From a virus, in IMG/VR virus record IMGVR_UViG_3300018080_000065, positions 1 to 38,672 of that record: a DNA stretch of 38,672 nucleotides, one strand, 5' to 3'. The translations under genes and the position numbers were made by a program. Below the pieces are notes generated by a model. That model did not search any database and had not been told where the DNA came from. It saw only the letters and a program-made list of their open reading frames with translations. Shown here one piece after another: positions 1-6,094 of this stretch (the stretch's first letter is position 1; every line of letters begins with the position of its first letter).

Positions 1-123
1 AAAGACTTCCCAGCACGTACAGGGCCCTCAAAGATATTAATCCGTGCTTTCGATTCTCTATATGATTCTATTTGCTTATTACTAAGCTTGTTTAATGCCA
101 TTTAGTACTCGCGGATGCGCCTA
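1..123. repeat. Terminal direct repeat, left copy (contig overlap)
   Basis: These 123 bases are identical to positions 38550-38672. Bases 1-101 encode, on the minus strand, the first codons of the large terminase, whose complete copy is at the right end. Bases 102-123 are its upstream leader. Because the repeat cuts through one gene and only one full terminase copy exists, the simplest reading is an assembly overlap of a circular or circularly permuted genome of about 38,549 bp, not a biological terminal repeat. Confidence 0.9.
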
Positions 124-149
124 TGCGTGGTTAAGGCGTTTATTTTAAA

Positions 150-299
150 TCATTTCATAGTATTTAATAGATAAATAATAAATCCTTTTAACTTAATTAA
201 GATAAATAAACTTAACTTCTTAAATAAAGGATTTTCTTTAAATACTTCTATTACTGTCATAAATAAGATAAAGTTCCAAAATGTTCTTATAATGTTCAT
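150..299 (-). CDS. Small hydrophobic peptide (49 aa), possible membrane protein
   Basis: A 49-residue reading frame whose ATG overlaps the stop codon of the upstream 54-residue frame in an ATGA arrangement, which suggests translational coupling. The peptide has two hydrophobic stretches (about residues 5-20 and 28-45, rich in F, I and L) separated by lysines, so it could be a small membrane protein of holin size. It lies directly upstream of the large terminase gene across the circular junction. No family is recognised. The region is very AT-rich, which favours chance frames of F, I, K and L codons, so the case rests on coupling and position. Confidence 0.35.
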   Translation of the reverse strand: MNIIRTFWNFILFMTVIEVFKENPLFKKLSLFILIKLKGFIIYLLNTMK

Positions 300-460
300 A
301 TTTCTTTATTTAGAATTTCTTTTAAAATAAGAGCTATTTCAGTTATTAATTGGAACTGATTGTAGTTAAATTCAACTGAAGTTCCACTCTCTTTTAATTT
401 TTTAATATTAGCGCTTAAGCTTTTTGCTCTTTGCTTTCTTTTTTCTTTCTTTTGAAACAT
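296..460 (-). CDS. Small basic helical protein (54 aa), hypothetical
   Basis: A 54-residue frame that starts inside the 3' end of the primase-zinc-finger gene (53-nt overlap, different frame) and ends in an ATGA overlap with the next small frame. An AAAGGA sequence lies about six bases before its ATG. The N-terminus is strongly basic and the C-terminus is an amphipathic helix (QLITEIALILKEIL). It resembles the short helical accessory proteins packed between phage replication genes, but I recognise no family. Coding status is plausible rather than proven. Confidence 0.35.
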   Translation of the reverse strand: MFQKKEKRKQRAKSLSANIKKLKESGTSVEFNYNQFQLITEIALILKEILNKEI

Positions 461-854
461 CTGCGTCCTTTGATTTTGGTATATACTTTTCCAAGCTTTT
501 AAATAAAATTTCTACGAAATCATCTGGAATACAGAATTCTTCCAATCTATTTAGGCTGTCGCTTAGTGTTTTAATTTCAAGTTCATACATATCAGCTAAG
601 ACCTCTACAGCTTCATCAAAAGCTAATTCATCGACATTCATTAGAAATCCTATTGTATCTCCACTAGATTGGCACTCCCAACAATAATAGTTAGTATGAT
701 TTCTATCTAAAGACAGCTTGCGATGCCCACAATATGGGCATGTATAGAAAAAAGCAGTATCTACTTCTGGATACCCAAGATACATTCCTATAAAATCGCC
801 CAGTGATGCCTTACTATTTAATTCACTTAAAAAGTCTCTTGAAAAAATCTTCAT
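408..854 (-). CDS. Stand-alone DnaG-type primase zinc-binding domain protein
   Basis: A 148-residue protein whose N-terminal 90 residues resemble the CHC2 zinc-binding domain of bacterial and phage primases. Two cysteine pairs (C39/C42 and C58/C61) bracket a basic strand segment, followed by GDTIGFLM and a helical tail (residues 65-95), the order seen in DnaG. There is no TOPRIM or RNA-polymerase domain, and no other primase part is visible in the genome. The C-terminus is a lysine-rich tail. In the family this domain recognises template DNA, so this protein may guide the host primase or act as a plain DNA-binding protein. The start codon overlaps the stop of the upstream XRE gene (ATGA). Confidence 0.7.
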   Translation of the reverse strand: MKIFSRDFLSELNSKASLGDFIGMYLGYPEVDTAFFYTCPYCGHRKLSLDRNHTNYYCWECQSSGDTIGFLMNVDELAFDEAVEVLADMYELEIKTLSDSLNRLEEFCIPDDFVEILFKSLEKYIPKSKDADVSKERKKKAKSKKLKR

Positions 855-1291
855 ATTTTCCTCTCTTTCCTTTTTTTGTCTCTTTTATTTAAAGCAAGAT
901 CATATTTCTTCCACATATTACTTATGTTAGTTTTAAATAATTTATCTATTTTAACAGCTATATCAAAAGTCAGTTCTTCTTTCCCTGTTTCTATCCTAGA
1001 TAATTTTGATGGAGATATATTAAGTATGTTGGCTACGTTTGCTTGTCTCATCTTAAAATTATTTTTTCTAGTTTTACATATGAAACTTCCCAATAGAATC
1101 CATTTTATTCCTGTATTTTTTAGATAGTTATTAGTCTTTATTTCTTCTTTTTTAAGTTTTTTCTTTTTTTTATATCTTTTAATAGTAGTTTTAGAACTTG
1201 TTTTACTAATGATGATCTCATTAATTACGTTTAATTGCTGTTTAACTATATTTTTTATATAGTTGAAAATTTTAATAACCATAATAAACAC
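851..1291 (-). CDS. XRE-family helix-turn-helix regulator
   Basis: A 146-residue protein with a Cro/CI-type HTH in its C-terminal half, residues about 78-125. The segment MRQANVANILNISPSKLSRI followed by ETGKEEL has the expected helix 2-turn-helix 3 pattern and the typical E.G after helix 3. The N-terminal 60 residues are lysine-rich and low in complexity, and the C-terminus is also basic. It is probably a DNA-binding repressor or modulator of the leftward early operon, lying just downstream of tRNA-Thr and coupled to the primase-finger gene by an ATGA overlap. An internal start would give a shorter protein with the same HTH, and I cannot tell which is used. Confidence 0.7.
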   Translation of the reverse strand: MFIMVIKIFNYIKNIVKQQLNVINEIIISKTSSKTTIKRYKKKKKLKKEEIKTNNYLKNTGIKWILLGSFICKTRKNNFKMRQANVANILNISPSKLSRIETGKEELTFDIAVKIDKLFKTNISNMWKKYDLALNKRDKKRKERKI

Positions 1292-1343
1292 CTTAATTTA
1301 ATGTTCTTTATAAAGCTTATTCATGCCTTATTGTTCTATTTTA

Positions 1344-1416
1344 TGCTGGCAGCAAGGCTTGAACTCGCAACCCCCCGATTACAAATCGGGAGCTCTACCA
1401 ATTGAGCTATACCAGC
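1344..1416 (-). tRNA. tRNA-Thr (anticodon UGU)
   Basis: A full cloverleaf can be drawn on the minus strand. The acceptor stem is GCTGGTA/TGCCAGC, the D arm is GCTCAATTGGTAGAGC, the anticodon stem is CCCGA/TCGGG around a TTTGTAA loop (anticodon UGU, reading ACA), there is a five-base variable loop, and the T arm is GCGAG/CTTGC. The discriminator is A and no CCA is encoded. The first G of the tRNA lies inside the TAG stop codon of the upstream zinc-ribbon gene, so tRNA and mRNA must come from one transcript that is processed. A tRNA reading ACA suits an AT-rich phage whose virion proteins are rich in threonine. Confidence 0.93.
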
Positions 1417-1832
1417 TAAAGTTCTCTACCTTCCTCTAAATAATTAAAGTCTGGCCAATTCCAATCGCTTGTATGACATAGATTAGCTTCTTCACTACAA
1501 AAATCGCAGATTCCTCTATGCCAGGTGCAAACATGACCTCGAGGGGCTACTGCATTTAATTTAATAGCGCAACATCTACAGATATAACCATCCATGACGT
1601 CGCTATCACACAATATTTCATCTATTTTTTGATGGTCATATAATAAATCACTTACTTCTAGTATATAGTCATCTTTCCTACTTAATGCCACTTCGCTATC
1701 TCTTTTTGGTATCACCTCCAAAGTGAAACCACATTCCCAACACGCCATATCTTCATGATAATTGTTATCCACAAAAGTCCTTAAGCAGTAAGGACAAACA
1801 TACCTCCAATTCCTCTTATAAAATTGAACCAT
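1416..1832 (-). CDS. Zinc-ribbon protein, hypothetical
   Basis: A 138-residue cysteine-rich protein. Two CPYC/CWEC-type pairs (C13/C16 and C31/C34) form an N-terminal zinc ribbon. A second cluster (C85, C87, C88, C102, H105, C109, C112) suggests another metal site, followed by a tryptophan/proline-rich tail. It is likely a small nucleic-acid-binding or protein-binding phage factor. I recognise no named family. Its TAG stop overlaps the 5' end of tRNA-Thr. It belongs to the leftward early operon, which contains at least four zinc-ribbon proteins. Confidence 0.8.
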   Translation of the reverse strand: MVQFYKRNWRYVCPYCLRTFVDNNYHEDMACWECGFTLEVIPKRDSEVALSRKDDYILEVSDLLYDHQKIDEILCDSDVMDGYICRCCAIKLNAVAPRGHVCTWHRGICDFCSEEANLCHTSDWNWPDFNYLEEGREL

Positions 1833-1857
1833 TAGTCTCTCCCGCTTAATTTAGCCA

Positions 1858-2046
1858 TCATTTTTTGAGCTCTCTTTTATGTTTTTTTACTTTCTTTTTA
1901 TGAAAGCGTGTCTTTAAAGAAGTAGGATAATCAAATGAATCTGTAGCAGCGTCGCTATAAACTATTTTAGTAATCACCATTAAAAGAATAATTAGAAAAA
2001 TAGGATATACGGAAGCTTCTAGGTTTGTATAAAATATGCTTAACAT
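1858..2046 (-). CDS. Small single-span membrane protein (62 aa)
   Basis: A 62-residue protein with one clear membrane segment at residues about 13-30 (VYPIFLIILLMVITKIVY) and a strongly basic C-terminal tail (KKKVKKHKRELKK). By the positive-inside rule the tail would be cytoplasmic. The gene overlaps the end of the TerS-like gene by 7 nt and is therefore probably translated with it. No function is recognised; a membrane-anchored early protein or lysis accessory protein are both possible. Confidence 0.6.
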   Translation of the reverse strand: MLSIFYTNLEASVYPIFLIILLMVITKIVYSDAATDSFDYPTSLKTRFHKKKVKKHKRELKK

Positions 2047-2504
2047 TTAATGCCCTCTTCTATCTTAGGCAGTTCTTGTTTATTCTTCCTTGCCAATTCA
2101 ACAAGAGCCTCGAAGTCATCGGCCGATCTAATGAGATGCATAACATCTAATAAATTAGATAAAGACCCATTAAACTCTTGCCTTTCCTTTGGGCTGTCCG
2201 ACTGACCGTGTTGCTGTTTTCCAACCCATACCAGCATTGTATTATCACCTTGCATAGCTTTTGAATATTGCTTACCGAGTACCTTGCAATGCCCTTTATG
2301 TCTTTTAAGTTGTCTATAAGCTGTGAAAGTCATACCCTTTTCTTGCTCGCATCTTTGATACAAAGTGTCGGGAGCTACTCCAATAGCGTCTGCTATTTTA
2401 GTGCCCTCACATCCAGCTTCTAAAAAGAAGTCGACCTCTTCCCATTTTATCTCTAAGAGGGGCCTTCCGGTTACCTGTCTTGGTAAAATTCTTTTACGTG
2501 CCAT
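2040..2504 (-). CDS. Putative terminase small subunit (HTH protein)
   Basis: A 154-residue protein with an N-terminal helix-turn-helix (residues about 20-55, with a turn around IADAIGVAPDTLYQRC) and a conserved-looking segment QYSKAMQGDNTMLVWVGKQQ. That segment resembles the Q..KA..GD..M..WLGKQ..G motif common in phage HTH proteins annotated as terminase small subunits. The usual role is recognition of packaging DNA and assembly with TerL. Against the call, it lies about 3.4 kb upstream of the large subunit, separated by a tRNA and regulators, though in the same orientation on the circle. A DNA-binding protein that works with the ParB-like neighbour (which it meets at one base, 2504) is the alternative. 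Confidence 0.55.
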   Translation of the reverse strand: MARKRILPRQVTGRPLLEIKWEEVDFFLEAGCEGTKIADAIGVAPDTLYQRCEQEKGMTFTAYRQLKRHKGHCKVLGKQYSKAMQGDNTMLVWVGKQQHGQSDSPKERQEFNGSLSNLLDVMHLIRSADDFEALVELARKNKQELPKIEEGIKC

Positions 2505-3028
2505 TATTTACACCTCACTTTCATTTTAGCTGATGGAAATAGATCTATGATTGGTTGTAACTCCCTTTCGATATGACGCAAATCATCCTCGTTATCAAAT
2601 TTAATATTGATAGAGAATGCTTTTGGCTTTTCTTTAGGAATTATATCTGTATGAAGTTCTTCTTCGGTGAATCCTGCGCTTATTAAGACATCAGGCTCCC
2701 AACGATTAGCGAGCATATCAAGATCGAAATCCCCGCTAATTTTATTTAGACCAATAGTTAGTTCTTCGAATTCTCTTTCAGAAAGAGCTCTGGAAGGTAC
2801 CGCAACAGAAACTTCATTGATTCCGAATGATCTGAGAAGTTTGAGTCGTTGATGGCCTCCGATGATTTTTCCATCTGGCTGGATGACAACTGGTTGGCAC
2901 AGTCCGAATTTTGTGAGCGAGTTCTTGAGTTCTTCAGCTCTTTTCTTAGTGAGTCTTCGTGGATTGTCCACGTTTTCTGTAAGCTCATCTAACTTCCTTT
3001 TTTCATATTTCCAATATATATCTTCCAT
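2504..3028 (-). CDS. ParB/sulfiredoxin-fold domain protein
   Basis: A 174-residue protein with an N-terminal ParB-like domain: NPRRLTKKRAEELKNSLTKFG, then QPVVIQPDGKIIGGHQRLKL. The GGHQR motif (residues 57-61) matches the phosphate-binding GEHRR-type box of ParB/Srx-fold proteins. In phages this domain commonly occurs beside terminase or DNA-modification genes and acts as a nuclease, NTPase or DNA-binding module. The C-terminal half (residues 115-174) is unrecognised. It lacks the central HTH of chromosomal ParB, so a plasmid-partition role is unlikely. It abuts the TerS-like gene, suggesting one translational unit. Confidence 0.8.
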   Translation of the reverse strand: MEDIYWKYEKRKLDELTENVDNPRRLTKKRAEELKNSLTKFGLCQPVVIQPDGKIIGGHQRLKLLRSFGINEVSVAVPSRALSEREFEELTIGLNKISGDFDLDMLANRWEPDVLISAGFTEEELHTDIIPKEKPKAFSINIKFDNEDDLRHIERELQPIIDLFPSAKMKVRCK

Positions 3029-3139
3029 TAGCGTTCCTATGGCTTAAGGGTTTCCCCCTAGGAATCAAGCTATAAGGATTATTGTGAGAATCTATTAATT
3101 TATATTTTGTTCTCTAATTTCTTTTACTCTATTTCCGTT

Positions 3140-3409
3140 TTATTTTTTTAGTTCTTCTTGTTTAGCTTCAGCTTTTGCTTTCATTTCCTTTATTCTCTCT
3201 TTATCAGCCTTTTTAAGAGCGTCAGTGTACTCATAATGATTATAATGAGTAAAACAATAAGGAGAGATACAAAGGCTTGATTTCTTGCTCTTATCAAAAT
3301 AAGGTTTACTTTGAGTAATACAGTCAATAAGTCTATTCATATCGTCTTCTTCTAATACTAGACTTAAGTTTTTTCCGTTTAAAAAGTAAAAATCTATTTT
3401 AAATTCCAT
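3140..3409 (-). CDS. Hypothetical early protein (89 aa)
   Basis: An 89-residue protein with a mixed alpha/beta N-terminus and a charged C-terminal helix rich in K, E and A (residues about 62-89), likely a short coiled coil. It contains cysteines C29, C47 and C52 without a clear zinc-ribbon spacing. It follows the metallophosphoesterase gene after only two bases, so the two are surely co-transcribed and probably translationally coupled. No family is recognised. The 111 bases between it and the ParB-like gene contain no evident gene. Confidence 0.65.
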   Translation of the reverse strand: MEFKIDFYFLNGKNLSLVLEEDDMNRLIDCITQSKPYFDKSKKSSLCISPYCFTHYNHYEYTDALKKADKERIKEMKAKAEAKQEELKK

Positions 3410-3411
3410 TT

Positions 3412-3918
3412 TTAACCTCTTTTATTTTTCTTATAATTAACAATTAATGTATCTAAGCTAACTGGTTTATATTCCCATGCATTACAAGAGACATTAATAA
3501 AGTTTTTGTTAAATCGTTCTGTGTGATGAGAGTGTCCATGTATATTTATAACTCCATCTATATCTTTGTGACATAAATCAGGCTTATGAGATAAAATTAA
3601 AATAAATCCTTTGTAATTAATAGTAATCTCATCGCAAATACCACAAAATCTAGCTTCCATAAGCCTCTTCATAGACTCATCGTGACTCCCTCTGACTATA
3701 GTAACATAGCCGTTAAGTTGGAAAAATACCTTTCTAATTTGTTCTAAACTTCCGAACCCAAAGTCTCCCAAATGATAAACTATATCTTCTTGACCAACTA
3801 CGTTATTCCAGTTCTCAATTAGGCATTCATGCATATCTTTGATGTCTTTAAATGGTCTTTGATCATAATCAATTATGTTATGATGATAGAAATGTGTATC
3901 GCTAGTTAGAAAAATCAA
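3412..3918 (-). CDS. Calcineurin-like metallophosphoesterase
   Basis: A 168-residue metallophosphoesterase with the full set of motifs for a two-metal phosphatase core: DTHFYH (D7, H9), GDFG (D52), GSHDE at 77-81 (usual consensus GNHD/E, here Ser for Asn), SHKP (H111) and HGHSHH (H128, H130). The size matches compact bacterial and phage YfcE/MJ0936-like enzymes, which hydrolyse phosphodiesters or phosphomonoesters. The stop region overlaps nothing downstream, but its start lies 17 nt inside the end of the RNA ligase gene, so the two are translated as a pair. With that neighbour, removal of 2',3'-cyclic or 3' phosphates from broken RNA before ligation is a reasonable but unproven role. Confidence 0.85.
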   Translation of the reverse strand: MIFLTSDTHFYHHNIIDYDQRPFKDIKDMHECLIENWNNVVGQEDIVYHLGDFGFGSLEQIRKVFFQLNGYVTIVRGSHDESMKRLMEARFCGICDEITINYKGFILILSHKPDLCHKDIDGVINIHGHSHHTERFNKNFINVSCNAWEYKPVSLDTLIVNYKKNKRG

Positions 3919-4537
3919 ACATATCCCTCCTTAGTTTTGCCATTTTACCATCTGGATGATGGAATACGATCCCCTCTCCTACTGAAACTATCGTTTTAAT
4001 CATCTTATTTGTAAAGAGAGACGGCAAGTATCTAAACCATTCTTTGATAGACTCATAAGTCTTAGGATATTTATTTTGACTCCAGGAGTTCCACTTAAAA
4101 CTTCTTTTTAGGTAATCGAAAGGAACAAAATAATGAGCGTCTAAATTATGAAGATTACCATTAATTGTTGGGCCGACAAGTTCCCCGAACACTCTTCCAG
4201 TAAAAGACTTAGCAATCCAACCATGCTTGATACAATTTATAATACCTTCTACAGACCTATAAGATTCTGTCTTCCAATTAGATGAGATACAAGGCTGCTC
4301 TATTAGTCTATTAGTTCTATTATCCACTGCTTGTAATAGCCCATCATCAAAGATGCAGCATATGTTTGTTCCATGAAGTTTATCTACAGCGATAACTCTT
4401 GGGTCTTCAAAAGCCCATTCATAACCTTCTTCTATCTCAGGTATAGCGAGATATTTACCGTCTATATTTTTTCTAACAAAAGGAGACTTTATCTTTGGGA
4501 AATTGATAATAGGATAATCTTTTTTGAATTCTTCCAT
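3902..4537 (-). CDS. RNA ligase (nucleotidyltransferase fold)
   Basis: A 211-residue ligase core. Motif I is VDKLHGTN with the predicted adenylated lysine K53. A motif III-like segment is GRVFGELVGPT (residues 114-124), motif IV is EGIVF (188-192), and motif V is MAKLRR with K201. This order is that of ATP-dependent RNA ligases of the Rnl2/Rnl5-like group, which join 3'-OH and 5'-phosphate RNA ends through an enzyme-AMP intermediate. The absence of a long C-terminal domain makes it compact. It shares one base with the upstream SpoVG-like gene and overlaps the downstream phosphoesterase by 17 nt. The genome also encodes a tRNA, so tRNA or mRNA repair is a plausible role. Confidence 0.85.
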   Translation of the reverse strand: MEEFKKDYPIINFPKIKSPFVRKNIDGKYLAIPEIEEGYEWAFEDPRVIAVDKLHGTNICCIFDDGLLQAVDNRTNRLIEQPCISSNWKTESYRSVEGIINCIKHGWIAKSFTGRVFGELVGPTINGNLHNLDAHYFVPFDYLKRSFKWNSWSQNKYPKTYESIKEWFRYLPSLFTNKMIKTIVSVGEGIVFHHPDGKMAKLRRDMFDFSN

Positions 4538-4872
4538 TAAAAGGAAAACTCCTCTTTATTAATATCACTTTGGGCTTCATTCTTTTGATAGATTTTCTCT
4601 TGAAATATATCAATAGCTTTTTTAACTACTTCACAAAACCTGTGCTTATGATCGCTTTTAACAAACTTTATGTATGGATAATACTTAGACTTTTGATCTA
4701 CAGCGCCTTCTTCCGCAGAAACTATTCTAGCTGGTAGATTTATCCATCTTTTGCCATTTTTTTCGTGTAAAGAGATTCCAGAGATCTCGACCCCCCATTT
4801 TTCTACCAATACCGTAGCAACCCCTAAACAAGAGTTCTTATTAACAGGAGAATATCTAATACATTCAATCAT
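4537..4872 (-). CDS. SpoVG-like small phage protein, putative
   Basis: A 111-residue protein whose core GVEISGISLHEKNGKRWINL followed by PAR and YYPYIKF resembles phage proteins distantly related to SpoVG, in which an SV..HDV..... NGK.W..MPSR pattern recurs. SpoVG family members bind DNA and RNA. Phage homologues typically lie among recombination and replication genes, as here. The C-terminal helix is charged. It overlaps the upstream zinc-ribbon gene by 8 nt and meets the RNA ligase start at one base. The assignment is by pattern only and could be wrong at the family level, although the gene itself looks real. Confidence 0.6.
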   Translation of the reverse strand: MIECIRYSPVNKNSCLGVATVLVEKWGVEISGISLHEKNGKRWINLPARIVSAEEGAVDQKSKYYPYIKFVKSDHKHRFCEVVKKAIDIFQEKIYQKNEAQSDINKEEFSF

Positions 4873-5134
4873 TTTTAGTCCTTTTAAACATAAAATTAAA
4901 AAAATTCTTTAATTTATTAAAGAAATTTCTTTTATATCTGTTTTTATTTAAAATAAAAGACAAATATTCTCTTAAGCTCAAAACATTTTTAAAACAATTA
5001 CTACAAAAATGTTTTGAAATGTTTCTTTTATTAGCTAAAAAGTAAAACCGTTTTACTAAATTAACTTTCTTGCATCTATCACAAAGAGCTTTCTTTTCTG
5101 TGTCATCAAAAGACACGAATTTAGCTTTGCTCAC
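4865..5134 (-). CDS. Zinc-ribbon basic protein (89 aa)
   Basis: An 89-residue protein with one four-cysteine zinc ribbon (CDRC at residues 18-21 and CSNC at 44-47) and a long basic, aromatic C-terminal tail (K, R, N, F rich, residues 60-89). This is consistent with a nucleic-acid-binding role. It sits six bases after the next upstream gene and overlaps the SpoVG-like gene by 8 nt, inside the leftward early operon. No named family is recognised. Confidence 0.7.
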   Translation of the reverse strand: MSKAKFVSFDDTEKKALCDRCKKVNLVKRFYFLANKRNISKHFCSNCFKNVLSLREYLSFILNKNRYKRNFFNKLKNFFNFMFKRTKND

Positions 5135-5140
5135 TTCTAT

Positions 5141-5437
5141 TTAGCCCTCTTCTTTGGCTTTACTGTTTTTGGAAGCTTCTTTCCCTTTGGTGTCTTTTTT
5201 TCGAATTCCTTTGCTAGCTTCGGTTTTTGGCTGTACATAAACTTTCTTTGAGATTGACTCTTGAATGGCATCCTTATTTTCCTCTTTTTCCTTTCTGTTA
5301 TTTAATAAAAATTTACTCGTCTTTGAAGTATTTTCATCTTCCTCGTAGCCGTCGCTTCTTTGGCAGCCTAAACAAGTACCTTGTTCGTTAGCCTGAACTA
5401 CAGCGCTACAACAATTACAAATCATCCAGTCGCTCAT
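5141..5437 (-). CDS. Zinc-ribbon protein with lysine-rich tail (98 aa)
   Basis: A 98-residue protein with an N-terminal ribbon formed by C8/C10/C11 and C22/C25 (CNCC...CLGC), followed by a disordered, highly charged tail rich in K, E and S. It begins 23 nt inside the end of the RusA gene, so the two are likely coupled. Such ribbon-plus-tail proteins are frequent next to phage resolvases and may bind DNA or RNA; nothing more specific is visible. Confidence 0.65.
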   Translation of the reverse strand: MSDWMICNCCSAVVQANEQGTCLGCQRSDGYEEDENTSKTSKFLLNNRKEKEENKDAIQESISKKVYVQPKTEASKGIRKKDTKGKEASKNSKAKEEG

Positions 5438-6017
5438 TAACTTTCTCCTTTAAGCCTTCCACAGCAAAATAAACATGAATCCCATCAGCATCTTCTTCTT
5501 GATAAACCCTAATTAACTGTCTGTTATTTAAACCCAATCTATTGGATTTTTTTATTATATAATTTAAGTCTTCTAAAGACAACTTATCACTATAAGTGAC
5601 AGCGTGTTCGTTCACCATGTCATTACCCTCCGTTTGAAATAGTGTTATCACTACTCCTGGTTTGTCTGAGTATCTCTTTTGAGTATGTAGTTCTACCACC
5701 TGACCATCGTCTTTGTAAGCAATTTCATTGAGAACGTCAAAATAGAATTTAGCAATATTATCTATGTCAGGACGTGACGATTTATAATTTGCTGTTATTT
5801 GGCGCTTTTTAGGCCATGATTTAGGAATCTGGTATGATATGTCTACTATTGCAGAGATAGGCCCTTCTAGAGCCTTTAAATGACCTTGTTGACGAAATTG
5901 ATTAGCGAACTCCCACTTCATTCCTCGTTTTACTTTTGCTTGAGGATCATAAGTCATCCCGTTTGCCGTTCTATGTCTTTGTTTGGCAATTGGAGTTCCT
6001 GAGTGATAAAATCTCAT
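5415..6017 (-). CDS. rusA: RusA-family Holliday junction resolvase with C-terminal extension
   Basis: A 200-residue protein whose first 130 residues are a RusA resolvase. The core shows RPDIDNIAKFYFDVLNEIAY with acidic residues D84 and D86 and lysine K90, then KDDGQVVEL with D103/D104, the metal-binding set that cuts four-way junctions symmetrically. RusA is usually about 120 residues; here 70 extra residues follow with an unrecognised fold. In phages RusA resolves recombination or replication intermediates before packaging, which suits the RecT-like and exonuclease genes on the opposite arm. The gene lies 77 bases downstream of the initiator in the same direction. Confidence 0.9.
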   Translation of the reverse strand: MRFYHSGTPIAKQRHRTANGMTYDPQAKVKRGMKWEFANQFRQQGHLKALEGPISAIVDISYQIPKSWPKKRQITANYKSSRPDIDNIAKFYFDVLNEIAYKDDGQVVELHTQKRYSDKPGVVITLFQTEGNDMVNEHAVTYSDKLSLEDLNYIIKKSNRLGLNNRQLIRVYQEEDADGIHVYFAVEGLKEKVNERLDDL

Positions 6018-6094
6018 ATCTTTATTTCCTTAGTAGCTATTCTTAGTAATACTGTATGTTAAATATTATTTCAACCTTTTTAAATTATTTATTA

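Noticed and set aside
1-123. True direct terminal repeat of the virion DNA
   Set aside because: The repeat is short, sits at the exact ends of the contig and interrupts the terminase gene, whose only complete copy is at the right end. A self-overlap of a circular assembly explains it better.
1344-1416. tRNA-Thr as a prophage attachment site
   Set aside because: The tRNA is complete and embedded in an operon. The genome closes on itself without a second partial tRNA copy, and no integrase lies nearby.
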